Assembly: GCA_004193595.1 (NCBI GenBank)
Contig: RPGQ01000015.1
Span: 62,001 to 126,000, forward strand
Length of the DNA: 64,000 nucleotides
From: Desulfobacteraceae bacterium Eth-SRB2
Lineage (GTDB): Bacteria; Desulfobacterota; Desulfobacteria; Desulfobacterales; UBA11574
Direction of reading: 5' to 3'
Shown: positions 47,642 through 56,088 of the stretch, piece after piece
Position numbering within the stretch: position 1 is the stretch's first letter
How the letters are laid out: each line of letters opens with the position of its first letter
Notes under the pieces: generated by a model
What the model was told of the DNA's origin: nothing
Seen by the model: only the letters and a program-made list of their open reading frames with translations
Database searches by the model: none
Translations under genes and position numbers: made by a program

Positions 47642-48598
47642 GTGTTTGAACCGAAAAAAACGACGTATGAAATAAACAAATCAAGGGCAATTCCCTCAGT
47701 TTCCTCATCAACTATGCAGAGTCATATTTGGATGATTGTCTTCTCACTAATTATCGCTGGCTCATTTCTTGTATCAGCATCCATTACTATCGGCATTGAT
47801 TCAACTGTATTGACCTTCTGGCGGTTCCTTACCGCGACGACAATTTTTGCACTGATGCTTCCCTTTGTAAATGGTTTCCAATTGCCTGGCTGGCGGGATT
47901 TGGGGCGATACAGCATTGTCGGCGGCAGCTATGGTTTGTTTTTCATATTGATGTTCCAGGCATTAAAAGACACCACCCCTCTGAACACCAGCACCATTTA
48001 CACAATCTTGCCACTATTGACAATGTTGCTGGGGCGTCTGTTAGGTGAAGCGTTACACGTTCGTCAAATGGGAATCCTGGCACTATCTATGGTGGCTACG
48101 ATTTGGGTGATCTTTCGTGGCGATTGGCATCAAATGATAGGTTTGCAGTTTTCTCAGGGAGATATAATTTTTTTTATAGGGACTGGCTGTCTGGCGGTCT
48201 ATATGCAATCTATGAAAAGGCTTCAGCGAAATGAATCCAAGATCTACTTCACCTTTTACAGCCTGCTGATAGCCACAGTGGCGTTGTTAGTCACCGTATT
48301 AGTGCGGACCGAGGCCCTGATTTTTCCCAGTATCCGTGTGTGGCTTGGGATTTTCTATTTGGCAGGTCCTTCAACGGCCGGCACTTTCTGGATTTTACAA
48401 TATACTGCACCCCGATTGGGTCCCAACCGCGTTGTGGCCTACACTTTTCTGACGCCTTCGGCTGTGGCGGGTCTGGAATGGGGATTGGGACTTTCGTCCC
48501 CCGAATGGTCATTGTTACCGGGTATTGGACTAACCCTGGCAGCCGTATGGTTACTTCAACTAGACGTAGTAACAAAAGACCGGCTTGAAAAGTTGTGA
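47642..48598 (+). CDS. EamA/DMT-family membrane transporter
   Basis: The 318-residue protein has about ten hydrophobic helices and two EamA repeats (FWRFLTATTIFALMLPF; TFWILQYTAPRLGPNRVVAY). DMT transporters move small metabolites. A GTG start with AAGGGA upstream is used; an ATG at 47714 would skip a hydrophilic 24-residue head. The substrate is unknown. It is a cargo gene of the island. Confidence 0.85.
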   Translation: MFEPKKTTYEINKSRAIPSVSSSTMQSHIWMIVFSLIIAGSFLVSASITIGIDSTVLTFWRFLTATTIFALMLPFVNGFQLPGWRDLGRYSIVGGSYGLFFILMFQALKDTTPLNTSTIYTILPLLTMLLGRLLGEALHVRQMGILALSMVATIWVIFRGDWHQMIGLQFSQGDIIFFIGTGCLAVYMQSMKRLQRNESKIYFTFYSLLIATVALLVTVLVRTEALIFPSIRVWLGIFYLAGPSTAGTFWILQYTAPRLGPNRVVAYTFLTPSAVAGLEWGLGLSSPEWSLLPGIGLTLAAVWLLQLDVVTKDRLEKL

Positions 48599-49042
48599 TA
48601 TTTTGGATATCTGTAATCAAGCTCAGCTTGTGGTAATCTCAATCTTTCTGCCTATAAATGGGTTCAGAGTTTGTGATATCGAAATCCGTGCGTCTTTTGG
48701 CTGATTTTTTTGCATTTTTGTAAAAAATACGATATATGCAATTTAAGTCGAGTTGCTTTGACCTGTGCTTTTGGCAAGTTATGTTGTTAGTTTAATTATG
48801 TTGTGAGAATTTAATTCTCTTCATATAGTTCTTCTTATCTTATTCTTAATAAAAATTAAAAAATTGTAATAGTTTTTGTGTAATCTACCCCACAATTACA
48901 TAGTTTTTCCTTTTAATTTTCAGACCTATTTTTCACCTAATTTGCATAACCATTTGAGAACACTATATAACTCCAAACCCATCTAAATTTGCATGATTTT
49001 TGCATATAAGGTATATTAATTTAATTTTGTGTTTATCTGTCC
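48599..49042. other. AT-rich leader region
   Basis: No frame is supported. The region is AT-rich, with many A and T runs, and leads to the riboswitch candidate. The promoter for the PEP-CTERM gene probably lies here. Confidence 0.5.
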
Positions 49043-49136
49043 CAAAAAAAGCCAAACCCCGAGAAATCGGGTGGCGCAAAGTTACGGGTCCAGGTTTAAC
49101 AGGCCGGTTTTCATCAAAATGAAAGGTCGTTTGGAT
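49043..49136 (+). ncRNA. Candidate GEMM-type cyclic dinucleotide riboswitch
   Basis: The sequence GCCAAACCCCGAGAAATCGG forms a stem closed by a GAAA tetraloop, then GTGGCGCAAAGTTACGGG and later AGGCCGG. This matches the GEMM-I layout: GCAAACC, GNRA hairpin, GACGCAAAGCYACRGG, then GCCGGGUU. Members bind c-di-GMP, and a deltaproteobacterial subgroup binds 3',3'-cGAMP. A TTTCAT-CAAA-ATGAAA hairpin and a T-run follow, a possible expression platform. It lies 29-120 bp before the PEP-CTERM gene on the same strand. The ligand cannot be fixed by eye. Confidence 0.65.
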
Positions 49137-49164
49137 TTTTTTTAGTTTAGAAGGAGCAAATTCA

Positions 49165-49563
49165 ATGAAGAAATTATTAGGATTCTTTTGTGTGATATTG
49201 TTGTTTTTTGTTGTAGACGTATCCGCAGGAACAATTGATTTTACAGATTTGAATTACAGTGAGTATAGTTTTGAAGCAAATGGACACGGAGGCGGTTTTA
49301 CTGGTGGTGGACCGCCATTCGGTGGTGGACCGCCAAACTTTATCGGAGGTGGTGGACCGCCATTCGGTGGTGGACCGCCAAACTTTATCGGAGGTGGTGG
49401 ACCGCCATTCGGTGGTGGACCGCCAAACTTTATCGGAGGTGGTGGACCGCCATTCGGTGGTGGTGGACATGGAACTCACGCACCCGAACCAGCCACCATA
49501 TTCCTATTAGGTTCTGGTTTATTTGGTCTTGCTGTTATTGGACGAAAAAGGTTTAAGAAATAG
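49165..49563 (+). CDS. PEP-CTERM sorting-signal protein with Gly/Pro repeats
   Basis: The 132-residue exported protein has an N-terminal signal peptide (LLGFFCVILLFFVVDVSAG), a low-complexity middle made of three exact 15-residue units (PPFGGGPPNFIGGGG) and a PEP-CTERM tail: APEP, then TIFLLGSGLFGLAVI, then RKRFKK. PEP-CTERM proteins are processed by exosortase and end up in the extracellular matrix. AGAAGGAGC precedes the ATG. The GEMM candidate upstream suggests cyclic dinucleotide control. No exosortase gene lies in the window. Confidence 0.85.
   Translation: MKKLLGFFCVILLFFVVDVSAGTIDFTDLNYSEYSFEANGHGGGFTGGGPPFGGGPPNFIGGGGPPFGGGPPNFIGGGGPPFGGGPPNFIGGGGPPFGGGGHGTHAPEPATIFLLGSGLFGLAVIGRKRFKK
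49312..49466 (+). repeat. Exact 45-bp tandem repeat in the PEP-CTERM gene
   Basis: Three identical 45-bp units start at 49312, 49357 and 49402, with a partial fourth at 49447. There is no base difference between units, so expansion is recent and copy number may vary. Confidence 0.95.
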
Positions 49564-49578
49564 TTGGGCTTGAGCTAC

Positions 49579-49722
49579 ATGTTGCCCGATAAAGGGGGAA
49601 GACGTTCAGGCGTTGAAAGGCGTCAATTCTCATATACTCAACATATTCCTGAACAAAGGTCTGGTAAAGATAGAAGAAGCGGAAACGATATAAGACTAAA
49701 ACCAAGAACATCAAAATCATAA
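49579..49722 (+). CDS. Small RRSG-motif protein
   Basis: The 47-residue frame starts MLPDKGGRRSGVERRQFSYT, with a second motif PEQRSGKDRRSGND. I recognise the paired RRSGxERRxF / RRSGxDRR pattern as common in small proteins or N-termini of deltaproteobacteria, but its function is unknown to me. It lies 15 bp after the PEP-CTERM stop and is followed by a terminator, so the two probably form one transcript. Confidence 0.6.
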   Translation: MLPDKGGRRSGVERRQFSYTQHIPEQRSGKDRRSGNDIRLKPRTSKS

Positions 49723-49736
49723 AAACATTTCAACAG

Positions 49737-49761
49737 GCAGGGTCATTTGGCTCTGCTTTTT
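49737..49761 (+). terminator. Rho-independent terminator
   Basis: GCAGGG pairs with CTCTGC across TCATTTGG and is followed by a T-run. It ends the PEP-CTERM / small-protein transcript. Confidence 0.6.
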
Positions 49762-50005
49762 CTATGTCCTGAACCTGTGATTTCTGCTATTTTTATGGAA
49801 GTATCAGGGGCTTAAAATATTTGGGATATCGTTTTTCAGAAAGGGCAAATCTTCAAAAAATGGGATGATTTTGAAGACAGTGAAAAACTTCGATTAGAAA
49901 TCATACTGGAAAAAGTTGAGAAGCTAGTATTAGAATCCGAGAAAATATTGCGGAAGGTGCCTGAGAATAAATTGTAGATAGTGCTATAATTGTTTTTTAA
50001 GTTCT

Positions 50006-50665
50006 ATGCTGATAAACAGAGCCATTTTATACCAGAAAAGACCTTATATCCCTTATGTTGCTCCCTTTGCCCTTTTTGCAATCTGCATCTATGTGGAGCT
50101 ACTCTTTAATATTTCCCAACGCATTATATATCCAATAAAAACCATTTTGACTGCTGCCGCCCTTATTTACTTTTGGAATACCTACAAACAAGAAATAAAA
50201 TTCTCATTTAGCTGGCTGACCGTTATATCCGGAGTTTTTGTCTTTTTTGTATGGGTGCTCCCTGAAGGGTTGTATCCTCAGATCGGACATTCAGAGTTTA
50301 ATCCTTATGAACAAGCAAGCGGCTATGATGTATATTTTTTTATTTCATTCAGGTTGATCGGTGCCACTTTGGTTGTTCCTTTAATGGAAGAGTTATTCTG
50401 GAGATCATTTGCCCTAAGATTTGTCATAAAAACTGACTTTAAATCCTTGCCACTTGGGCAGTTTTCATGGTTCTCTTTCATCTTTATTTCTGTTCTTTTT
50501 GGATTTGAACATCACCGCTGGCTTGTAGGAATTTTAGCAGGAATGGTCTATTCAGGACTTCTCTATCGAAGTAAAAATCTATTCGATCCCATCCTTTCCC
50601 ATGCAATAACAAACTTCTTGCTGGGCATTTATGTTGTCTCAACCCATCACTGGTCTTTCTGGTGA
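50006..50665 (+). CDS. CAAX-type membrane protease related to exosortase systems
   Basis: The 219-residue multi-helix protein has the CPBP motifs EELFWRSFALRF, FGFEHHRWLVGI and HAITNFLLG. Overall it fits the CAAX-protease-related family that is often linked to exosortase / PEP-CTERM loci. It is expected in the inner membrane. Its position 440 bp after a PEP-CTERM gene supports that link. A 50-codon open stretch with no start codon (about 49820-49977) precedes it and may be a gene remnant. Confidence 0.82.
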   Translation: MLINRAILYQKRPYIPYVAPFALFAICIYVELLFNISQRIIYPIKTILTAAALIYFWNTYKQEIKFSFSWLTVISGVFVFFVWVLPEGLYPQIGHSEFNPYEQASGYDVYFFISFRLIGATLVVPLMEELFWRSFALRFVIKTDFKSLPLGQFSWFSFIFISVLFGFEHHRWLVGILAGMVYSGLLYRSKNLFDPILSHAITNFLLGIYVVSTHHWSFW

Positions 50666-50857
50666 ATGATCAGACTTGTCTATTCTGCTCTCACTAGTCG
50701 CATACTTTATCTGCTTTTTAGTATAAGAGGCATAACACCTACCATGCTCCTTTTATGTTCTGGGCTTTTAGGCTTTGGAGTATTTGGGTTAGGGGAACGT
50801 TCGTTCAGAGCGTGCATAAAATCTGACAGAATGAAGCATTTATCGATCTGTGTATAG
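50666..50857 (+). pseudogene. Possible remnant of a second PEP-CTERM tail
   Basis: A 63-codon frame begins right after the protease stop. Its middle reads TPTMLLLCSGLLGFGVFGLG followed by a basic ERSFRA. This resembles a PEP-CTERM membrane anchor that lost its PEP motif and the rest of the protein. It may instead be a chance frame. Confidence 0.35.
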
Positions 50858-51516
50858 CTGCAATAGAGCAGAAATCTGACCATTCAAAAATATCTTGTGC
50901 CCCATAGACATATCTGAAAAAAGGGCAAAGTGCGGATCACCAATTGAGAACACACGAGTTTGACTTATTTGAATCCGTGAGATACCTCCAACCGAGCTGT
51001 AAGAAACCCTGATTTCAGCTCGCTGCAATATATCTTTTCCCTGGCTAAAAACCGCAATGTTGTGTTTTTAGATATCAAGAAATGCCATTTTTCGGTTAGG
51101 CGTCCTACCCGCCGTAACAGGATGGCGTAACGTAACCCTTCCTTGGGGTTAACACACCATACTTGCTCACACTTCGGGCTGTGAGCTATTGCACCTCATA
51201 TTGAGATTCCAAAGATCATAAAAAGCTTACCTGAAAACAACCTAAAAAATAACCCTTTTCAAGAAAACATAGGCAAAGATACACGGACACCTGGTTTTAA
51301 ATTTAAATCCCTTCTGTGAGCTTCTGCAATCTTCTGTGAACTGTTCTAAGTCTTTTCTGTGTCAATCTATGGTGATGTATTTTAGCCCTCAGTCCCCTCA
51401 TTTGAAATATTAACCCGGTTGCCGCCATGCCGTCGCGCTAAAGTCCGTCATGAAAACGTGCGGCTTTGATTCTCTAAATGTCAGCCCATATCTAATATTC
51501 TTTTCCGTGATTTCAT
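50858..51516. other. Gene-free interval, 659 bp
   Basis: No gene is supported. A 62-codon minus frame at 50840-51028 has no recognisable features. The region between 51090 and 51200 is GC-richer, with short inverted words (GTGAGC...GCTCAC). It separates plus-strand cargo from minus-strand packaging genes that converge here. Confidence 0.45.
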
Positions 51517-52242
51517 TCATTGGAAATTGTTAACATATTCGTTTTCTTCCTTAATTCGTCTAAAGATATGGTCGCGCTCTTCCCATGCGGCCCGGTCAGC
51601 TCCGGTAAGACCTTTAAGCGAATCCTTTCTTAACGTCTTCCTCCTCGCTGTTGCAATTTCTTCAACAGGGATTTCCTGAAGTTTAAATCCACCAAGAATA
51701 TAACTCAAAGCGTGAAAGGCGTATAATTCATCGGGAGGAACACCCGGTTCGATTTGTCCAATTTGTTTTGCAAGGAGACTATCACGCGGAATCGCTAAAG
51801 CCCCCTCATTGCGCCACTGGCTAAATAGATTTAGACCATGCATGATATCATTTTGATAAAATGCGGGATAAAGCTTGACCCATGCGATTTTTTCCCTAAA
51901 AGCCTTACGAAGATCCATAAAAAAACTGTCTCTCAGATCGCCGGGTGCTGATCTTATCGGTTCCCCGGTATAAATTGTATGATAGAGGAACCTGCTTTCA
52001 TCGTTTTTTATTTTTTCAATTAGTGCCTCCCGCGAATGCTCCGCTTCTTCTTTCAAGAAAACAAGGCTTTCTTCACGTGTTCGCCCCAATAAAAGATAAT
52101 ACCCAGGCCGTCCTTTCAGAACATCAGGGACAATTACACCCCCCCGGATTTCCTGGCAAACAATAGGTTCTTTGTCCTCTATTTCACTTTCTTGGTGTGC
52201 GAGGTATCCATTTATTGACTTTTCTACATGACTGATTTTCAC
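51517..52242 (-). CDS. Phage-like hypothetical protein downstream of terminase
   Basis: The 241-residue protein has a helical, charged C-terminus. It uses a GTG start with AAGGAG eight bases upstream, 12 bp after the terminase gene. Segments such as LRDSFFMDLRKAFREKIAWV and LYAFHALSYILGGFKLQEIP look like an ordinary soluble protein. I do not recognise the family. Position suggests a packaging or head-linked role. Confidence 0.6.
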   Translation of the reverse strand: MKISHVEKSINGYLAHQESEIEDKEPIVCQEIRGGVIVPDVLKGRPGYYLLLGRTREESLVFLKEEAEHSREALIEKIKNDESRFLYHTIYTGEPIRSAPGDLRDSFFMDLRKAFREKIAWVKLYPAFYQNDIMHGLNLFSQWRNEGALAIPRDSLLAKQIGQIEPGVPPDELYAFHALSYILGGFKLQEIPVEEIATARRKTLRKDSLKGLTGADRAAWEERDHIFRRIKEENEYVNNFQ

Positions 52243-52254
52243 AGCATTATCTCC

Positions 52255-53843
52255 TTATGACGCGTATTCTGGAAACAAAAGATTTGGAGCGTTCTGTCTG
52301 GCCATTGCCTCATAGTTGAATGCATGCCGAAAATGATCCGCACCGAGTTTTACATAAACATAACGTTTTGAACCGGTCTTCTCGTCTTCTTCAAGCTTTT
52401 TTGCTACGTTGTGCATATGCTTTGCAAATTCACGGGTAATTTCACATTCTCTTGGCAGGATAATTGATTGATCCATTATCTCTTTGTGGCTTGCGTCCAG
52501 GCTTTCCGTGCGGTTGCATGAAACAATCAATTCTTTCTCATTCCAGGCATACGATCCCTTTTGATGAATGTTATAATAATTCAGATAAACTTTGCCTCTG
52601 TGTCTCTCAGCAAATGCCCTGGCATTCCGGGTTTCCGGTAAAGCGTCCACCACGCAGCGTGAAACGCTGAAATTTCGCATCAAACGGTCTAACTCTCAAT
52701 CCCTATAGACGCCTATGTGAACGATTTTACCGGCTTTCTGGCCGTGTTTTTTCCCAATCACAACATGAAGATCTTTTCCCTGGTCAACACCCATATAGCA
52801 GGGGCCTAAGTCCTGACTTTCAATGCCATGATCGGCGCATAGAGATAAGACTTCCTGAACACTCAAACGGTTTTCAGCTTCTACATAAGCATTTCCAATT
52901 TTCAAATTATAAAAGTCTGTAAGATTGTCGGTCGTTCTGAACTGGTGCAGGATATCTCCGGGCTCAACATAATGGCTGAATAATTGCGAGTAGTGATAAC
53001 CTCGTTTTTCTGTTATCGATGGTTTCTTGGCACCCATTGGCCAATTGAAGGATTAAGCTCCGAATGGCATTTCTGACAGGCCCGAATGACCTGACCATTA
53101 ACGATCTTAAGACAATCCGGGAAAGTATCTTCAAGGCATGTATATTCGTTGCATTTCTCACATTTTAAAAGCCAGTACCTTTGATCTGTCTCCTGGAAAG
53201 CAGCATCAATGCCGTAATCGGGCAATGTTGGATTAGACAGCTTTAGGATTTCCTTAAACTCACTGTGAGCCATGCGCTCCACAGCCATATCAACGGCATT
53301 TTGCGGCGCCTCATCCAATTCATCCATGATAATAAAATCCACAGGAATACTTTTAAGGCCCACCCGTGATTTCATGCCTCTTAAATAGAGAAAAGCGTTC
53401 CAGATCCGTTTTATGTTAGATGCATCGGTATCCTTCAGCCATTTGCCGATAGTGTCCGGGTTCTCATCAATTAAGGGGTCAATCCGGCCTTTTGAAAAGT
53501 CTGTCACATCGGATTTGCTCGGGAATAGATATAAAATACCTCGATAACCGCCGTACCTGGCGCCATAAGCGACTCGAAGCATTGCTTTTGAGGTAAGCCC
53601 CATCTGAGTAGCTTTCATTTCAACCTGGTGCGGATGGTTGTCTTGATAGGGTTCAAATAAATACTCATGCCGGTCATAGGTAAAGGGTTTACCGTCCAGG
53701 GTGATATCTTTTACCCATTCATGAAAAGGAATAGTATCTTTACCATTTCCTGTTCGCTGATCAATCGAAGTCAGCAGGAAATCGAATATTCCTTCGGCGC
53801 TGAAGCCTTTCCCGAATCCTGCGTTGACATTCCGGCGATTCAT
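52255..53843 (-). pseudogene. Terminase large subunit, broken by frameshift and stop
   Basis: Three frames together make one terminase. The first (53843-53013) has the ATPase: a degenerate Walker A in MKATQMGLTSKAM and Walker B DFIIMDELDEAP, then a CxxC zinc pair (CEKCNEY, CQKCHSE). A one-base loss near 53030 shifts the frame; protein resumes as KKPSITEKRGYHYSQLFSHY. A TGA at 52698-52696 then interrupts it before the nuclease domain's second half, which keeps VVDALPETRNARAFAERH and the terminal DHFRHAFNY. An intact enzyme would cut and pump DNA into capsids. This copy cannot. Confidence 0.8.
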
Positions 53844-54264
53844 TACCTATCTCCCCATCAATGATTTTTAAAATTGCGGTCATTTCGCTTATCTGAAACA
53901 ACTTATAACCGATGTCCGCCATGGCACTTATTAATTTGCGCATCTCAGCGGCAAACTTAAGTTTCTGGTCCTGCCATTGCCTATACTCTGAATCATTTTT
54001 AGGCGGAACGGTACTCTCTATCCAGTCAAGCTCAGACTTGGCCTTATCCGCTAAATATAAAAGATGCTCCGTTGCTGCATCCTTACGCTTTTCATAACGA
54101 GGCGCTGCGGAAACCGCTGCTTTCACAACTTCAAGATCCATTTCTTTCAATATTTTCGAAATTGTTCCTTTCCCGCAACCCAGCTCAGAAGCAATCTCGA
54201 CAACCTTTTTTCCTTCATCAAACAGCCCTTTAACCTTGATACGGTCTATTGTTTTTTGTGCCAT
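53761..54264 (-). CDS. Terminase small-subunit-like HTH protein
   Basis: The N-terminal HTH (KGLFDEGKKVVEIASELG, CGKGTISKILKEM) would bind the packaging site. A coiled-coil oligomerisation region follows (KSELDWIESTVPPKNDSEY). It overlaps the terminase large gene by 83 bp. Length (167 aa) and order fit a small terminase subunit. The family is inferred from pattern and position rather than a clear motif. Confidence 0.65.
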   Translation of the reverse strand: MAQKTIDRIKVKGLFDEGKKVVEIASELGCGKGTISKILKEMDLEVVKAAVSAAPRYEKRKDAATEHLLYLADKAKSELDWIESTVPPKNDSEYRQWQDQKLKFAAEMRKLISAMADIGYKLFQISEMTAILKIIDGEIGNESPECQRRIRERLQRRRNIRFPADFD

Positions 54265-54405
54265 TTTCTATTGGAAACCTTTGGAAACTTTTACGGAAAC
54301 TGTTTCCTATTTTAAACCCCATATACACCCTGCGGAATCTATCCGCTTGAATATATAATATAATTAATCATTTATGATCATTACAATCAAAGGATCTCTT
54401 TGATT

Positions 54406-54669
54406 TCACCCTTTCAGGCTGTCCATAACCACATCCACAATGTTGTCAAGATCCTGGCTTCGGTTGACTCGGTACCGTTCAAGCCATGCGTCAAACTCGG
54501 ATCTCTTAACTAAAATCTTGCCTTTCAATTTGAAATGAGGCATCCCTGTTTTGACATAGTCCCGCAACGATCCCACACTAACAGCAGAATAAGCAGACAA
54601 CCCGCGAAGATCAAAAAACCGATCCTTTAAGGTTATGGTTTTCTCTGCAATGTTATCCGGGATCTGCAA
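54406..54669 (-). CDS. Excisionase-like helix-turn-helix protein
   Basis: The 87-residue protein has a winged HTH of the MerR/excisionase type: FDLRGLSAYSAVSVGSLRDY, then HFKLKGKILVKRSEFDAWLE. Start is TTG with GGAG ten bases upstream. It may assist excision or regulate neighbouring genes. Confidence 0.7.
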   Translation of the reverse strand: MQIPDNIAEKTITLKDRFFDLRGLSAYSAVSVGSLRDYVKTGMPHFKLKGKILVKRSEFDAWLERYRVNRSQDLDNIVDVVMDSLKG

Positions 54670-54801
54670 AACTTATAATCTCCGCTTTATCCAGTTTAAG
54701 GGGGGGGGCAGCACCCCTTACCGCTTCTGACGGAAGCCCCCCCATTTCCTAAGTACATAAGGATTCATACAAAAATCTTTGTCCAACGTCGGCGCTAAAA
54801 T

Positions 54802-55005
54802 TTATTCGTCCTCACCTTTACAAATTGCGTTTTCAATATTCTTTAGTGAATCTGAAAGCCGGCTTAAGAAAAATGCAATACTCATGTTGACCCTGTCTTC
54901 ATATTCCACAATTTTAGCAGGATTTTCTTTGTTAAATTCACTATAGAAATCGTTCATATCAGCTATGAAATCGCTAAATTTTCCGGTCAGGTCATAATCA
55001 ATCAT
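54802..55005 (-). CDS. Small acidic hypothetical protein
   Basis: The 67-residue protein is helical and acidic (MIDYDLTGKFSDFIADMNDF, LSRLSDSLKNIENAI). AAAGGAG lies upstream. No family is recognised. It is part of the minus-strand island operon. Confidence 0.5.
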   Translation of the reverse strand: MIDYDLTGKFSDFIADMNDFYSEFNKENPAKIVEYEDRVNMSIAFFLSRLSDSLKNIENAICKGEDE

Positions 55006-55379
55006 GGGTGTTACGTTCTCCTTTCAAAAATTCAGGCCCCGCCACCTAAAAAATTTCCCGTCTCTGGGGCTCGGTCCAGAGGCACGCCACAATTTTTAAT
55101 TAACTCCTAAAATCGGGTGCACTTAATGTGCTGAAACTTTTACTGCACCCGCAAGTGCACCCGAAATATTCTTTAATTTTAAATAGTTGTGCAGTTGGTG
55201 CACTTGGTGTACTTATTTTAAGTGTATGTACGGGTAAAGTGAAAAAATGTAATTTTAATAGACTCATATTTTTCATTAATTTAAGGTATACAATAATTAT
55301 TATTGTAATTACAGTATGTTATAAATATTAAAATTTTATGACATGAAAATCTACCCGTAAGCCTATGCCCTATCTGTAC
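55006..55379. other. Interval with repeated GTGCAC words
   Basis: No gene is supported. At 55110-55215 the word GGTGCACTT or its complement appears several times, and similar words continue inside the next gene to about 55690. An origin with iterons or a set of operator sites would look like this. The last 150 bp are very AT-rich. Confidence 0.45.
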
Positions 55380-56015
55380 CTATGTGGGATCTATCCACAT
55401 TCCTCTTTGATCATTAAAAATTTGGCCCTGATCGTTATACAATTTGCCATTTTCGCACTTTCCCGCATACACCTTCTGATTTAGTGCACCTTCTGCACCC
55501 TGTGCACGTTTACAATCATTACAATTACTTATCGGGTGCACTTCTTTTTTTGTTTTTTCACCTTCTGCACCTTCTGCACCGCCGGGTGCACTTGGGAATT
55601 TATTTGTGCCCGAAGTGAACCCACAAGCGTACCCAGAATCTTTATTGATTTCAGAAGTTTGTGCAGAAGGTGCAGAAGGTGCACTTTTTTTGATGTAGCG
55701 TGCGGATAATTGCAAAAATAGCTTTGGATCAATTTCAAGATATGTCTGGCCATGTGAGCGTAGAGTTTTAAACCCCATACGCTTACATGCCTGGGTGACA
55801 GTCCGTTGTGCCCGGTGAAACTTCTCCGGGATATCCTCGTTTATCTTTTCGGTGATCGTTTTGGAGGGAAGTCTGCAATTTTCAATCTCATACTGCAGGT
55901 CTGTAATAACTTGTAGAATAGTAGCCTCCAGAGTATCTGATAAGGTTTCATAACGCTGATTTTCAATTTCGGAACACAGACTTAAAAAACGCTTCTCCTC
56001 ATTCGGTGCCACCAT
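55380..56015 (-). CDS. Hypothetical island protein with Ala/Pro/Gly-rich linker
   Basis: The 211-residue protein has an N-terminal helical region, then a wHTH-like segment (KFHRAQRTVTQACKRMGFKT, GQTYLEIDPKLF). A linker with SAPSAPSAQ and GGAEGAEGE repeats follows, then a short C-terminal part with YNDQGQIFNDQRGMW. The linker is encoded by repeated GTGCAGAAG words that echo the upstream GTGCAC cluster. It may bind DNA and accompany the primase-like gene. I do not recognise the family. Confidence 0.6.
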   Translation of the reverse strand: MVAPNEEKRFLSLCSEIENQRYETLSDTLEATILQVITDLQYEIENCRLPSKTITEKINEDIPEKFHRAQRTVTQACKRMGFKTLRSHGQTYLEIDPKLFLQLSARYIKKSAPSAPSAQTSEINKDSGYACGFTSGTNKFPSAPGGAEGAEGEKTKKEVHPISNCNDCKRAQGAEGALNQKVYAGKCENGKLYNDQGQIFNDQRGMWIDPT

Positions 56016-56088
56016 TAAAATGATCTGCCGTAAAGGGCGGAGGATGTCACCCAGGCGACCACGACACGGCTTTTTTGCTTCCGGGAGT

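Noticed and set aside
49312-49466. Possible CRISPR-like array
   Set aside because: Units are contiguous without spacers and lie within a coding frame. No CRISPR array was seen anywhere in the window.
49177-49510. Open frames on both strands across the PEP-CTERM repeat region
   Set aside because: They arise because a 45-bp unit repeats in frame on every phase. Only the plus frame has a signal peptide and sorting tail.
50840-51028. 62-codon minus-strand frame
   Set aside because: No ribosome binding site, no recognisable motif, and it overlaps another weak frame.
52696-53037. A separate gene starting at the ATG 53037
   Set aside because: It continues the terminase in a shifted frame, with no ribosome binding site of its own.
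44524-53843. Stop-codon reassignment (TAG or TGA recoding) in the island
   Set aside because: One case is TAG and one TGA, a frameshift is also present, and intact island genes end normally with these codons. Decay is simpler.
54696-54749. Terminator formed by long G and C runs
   Set aside because: The G-run and C-run could pair, but no T-run follows and the alignment is ambiguous.
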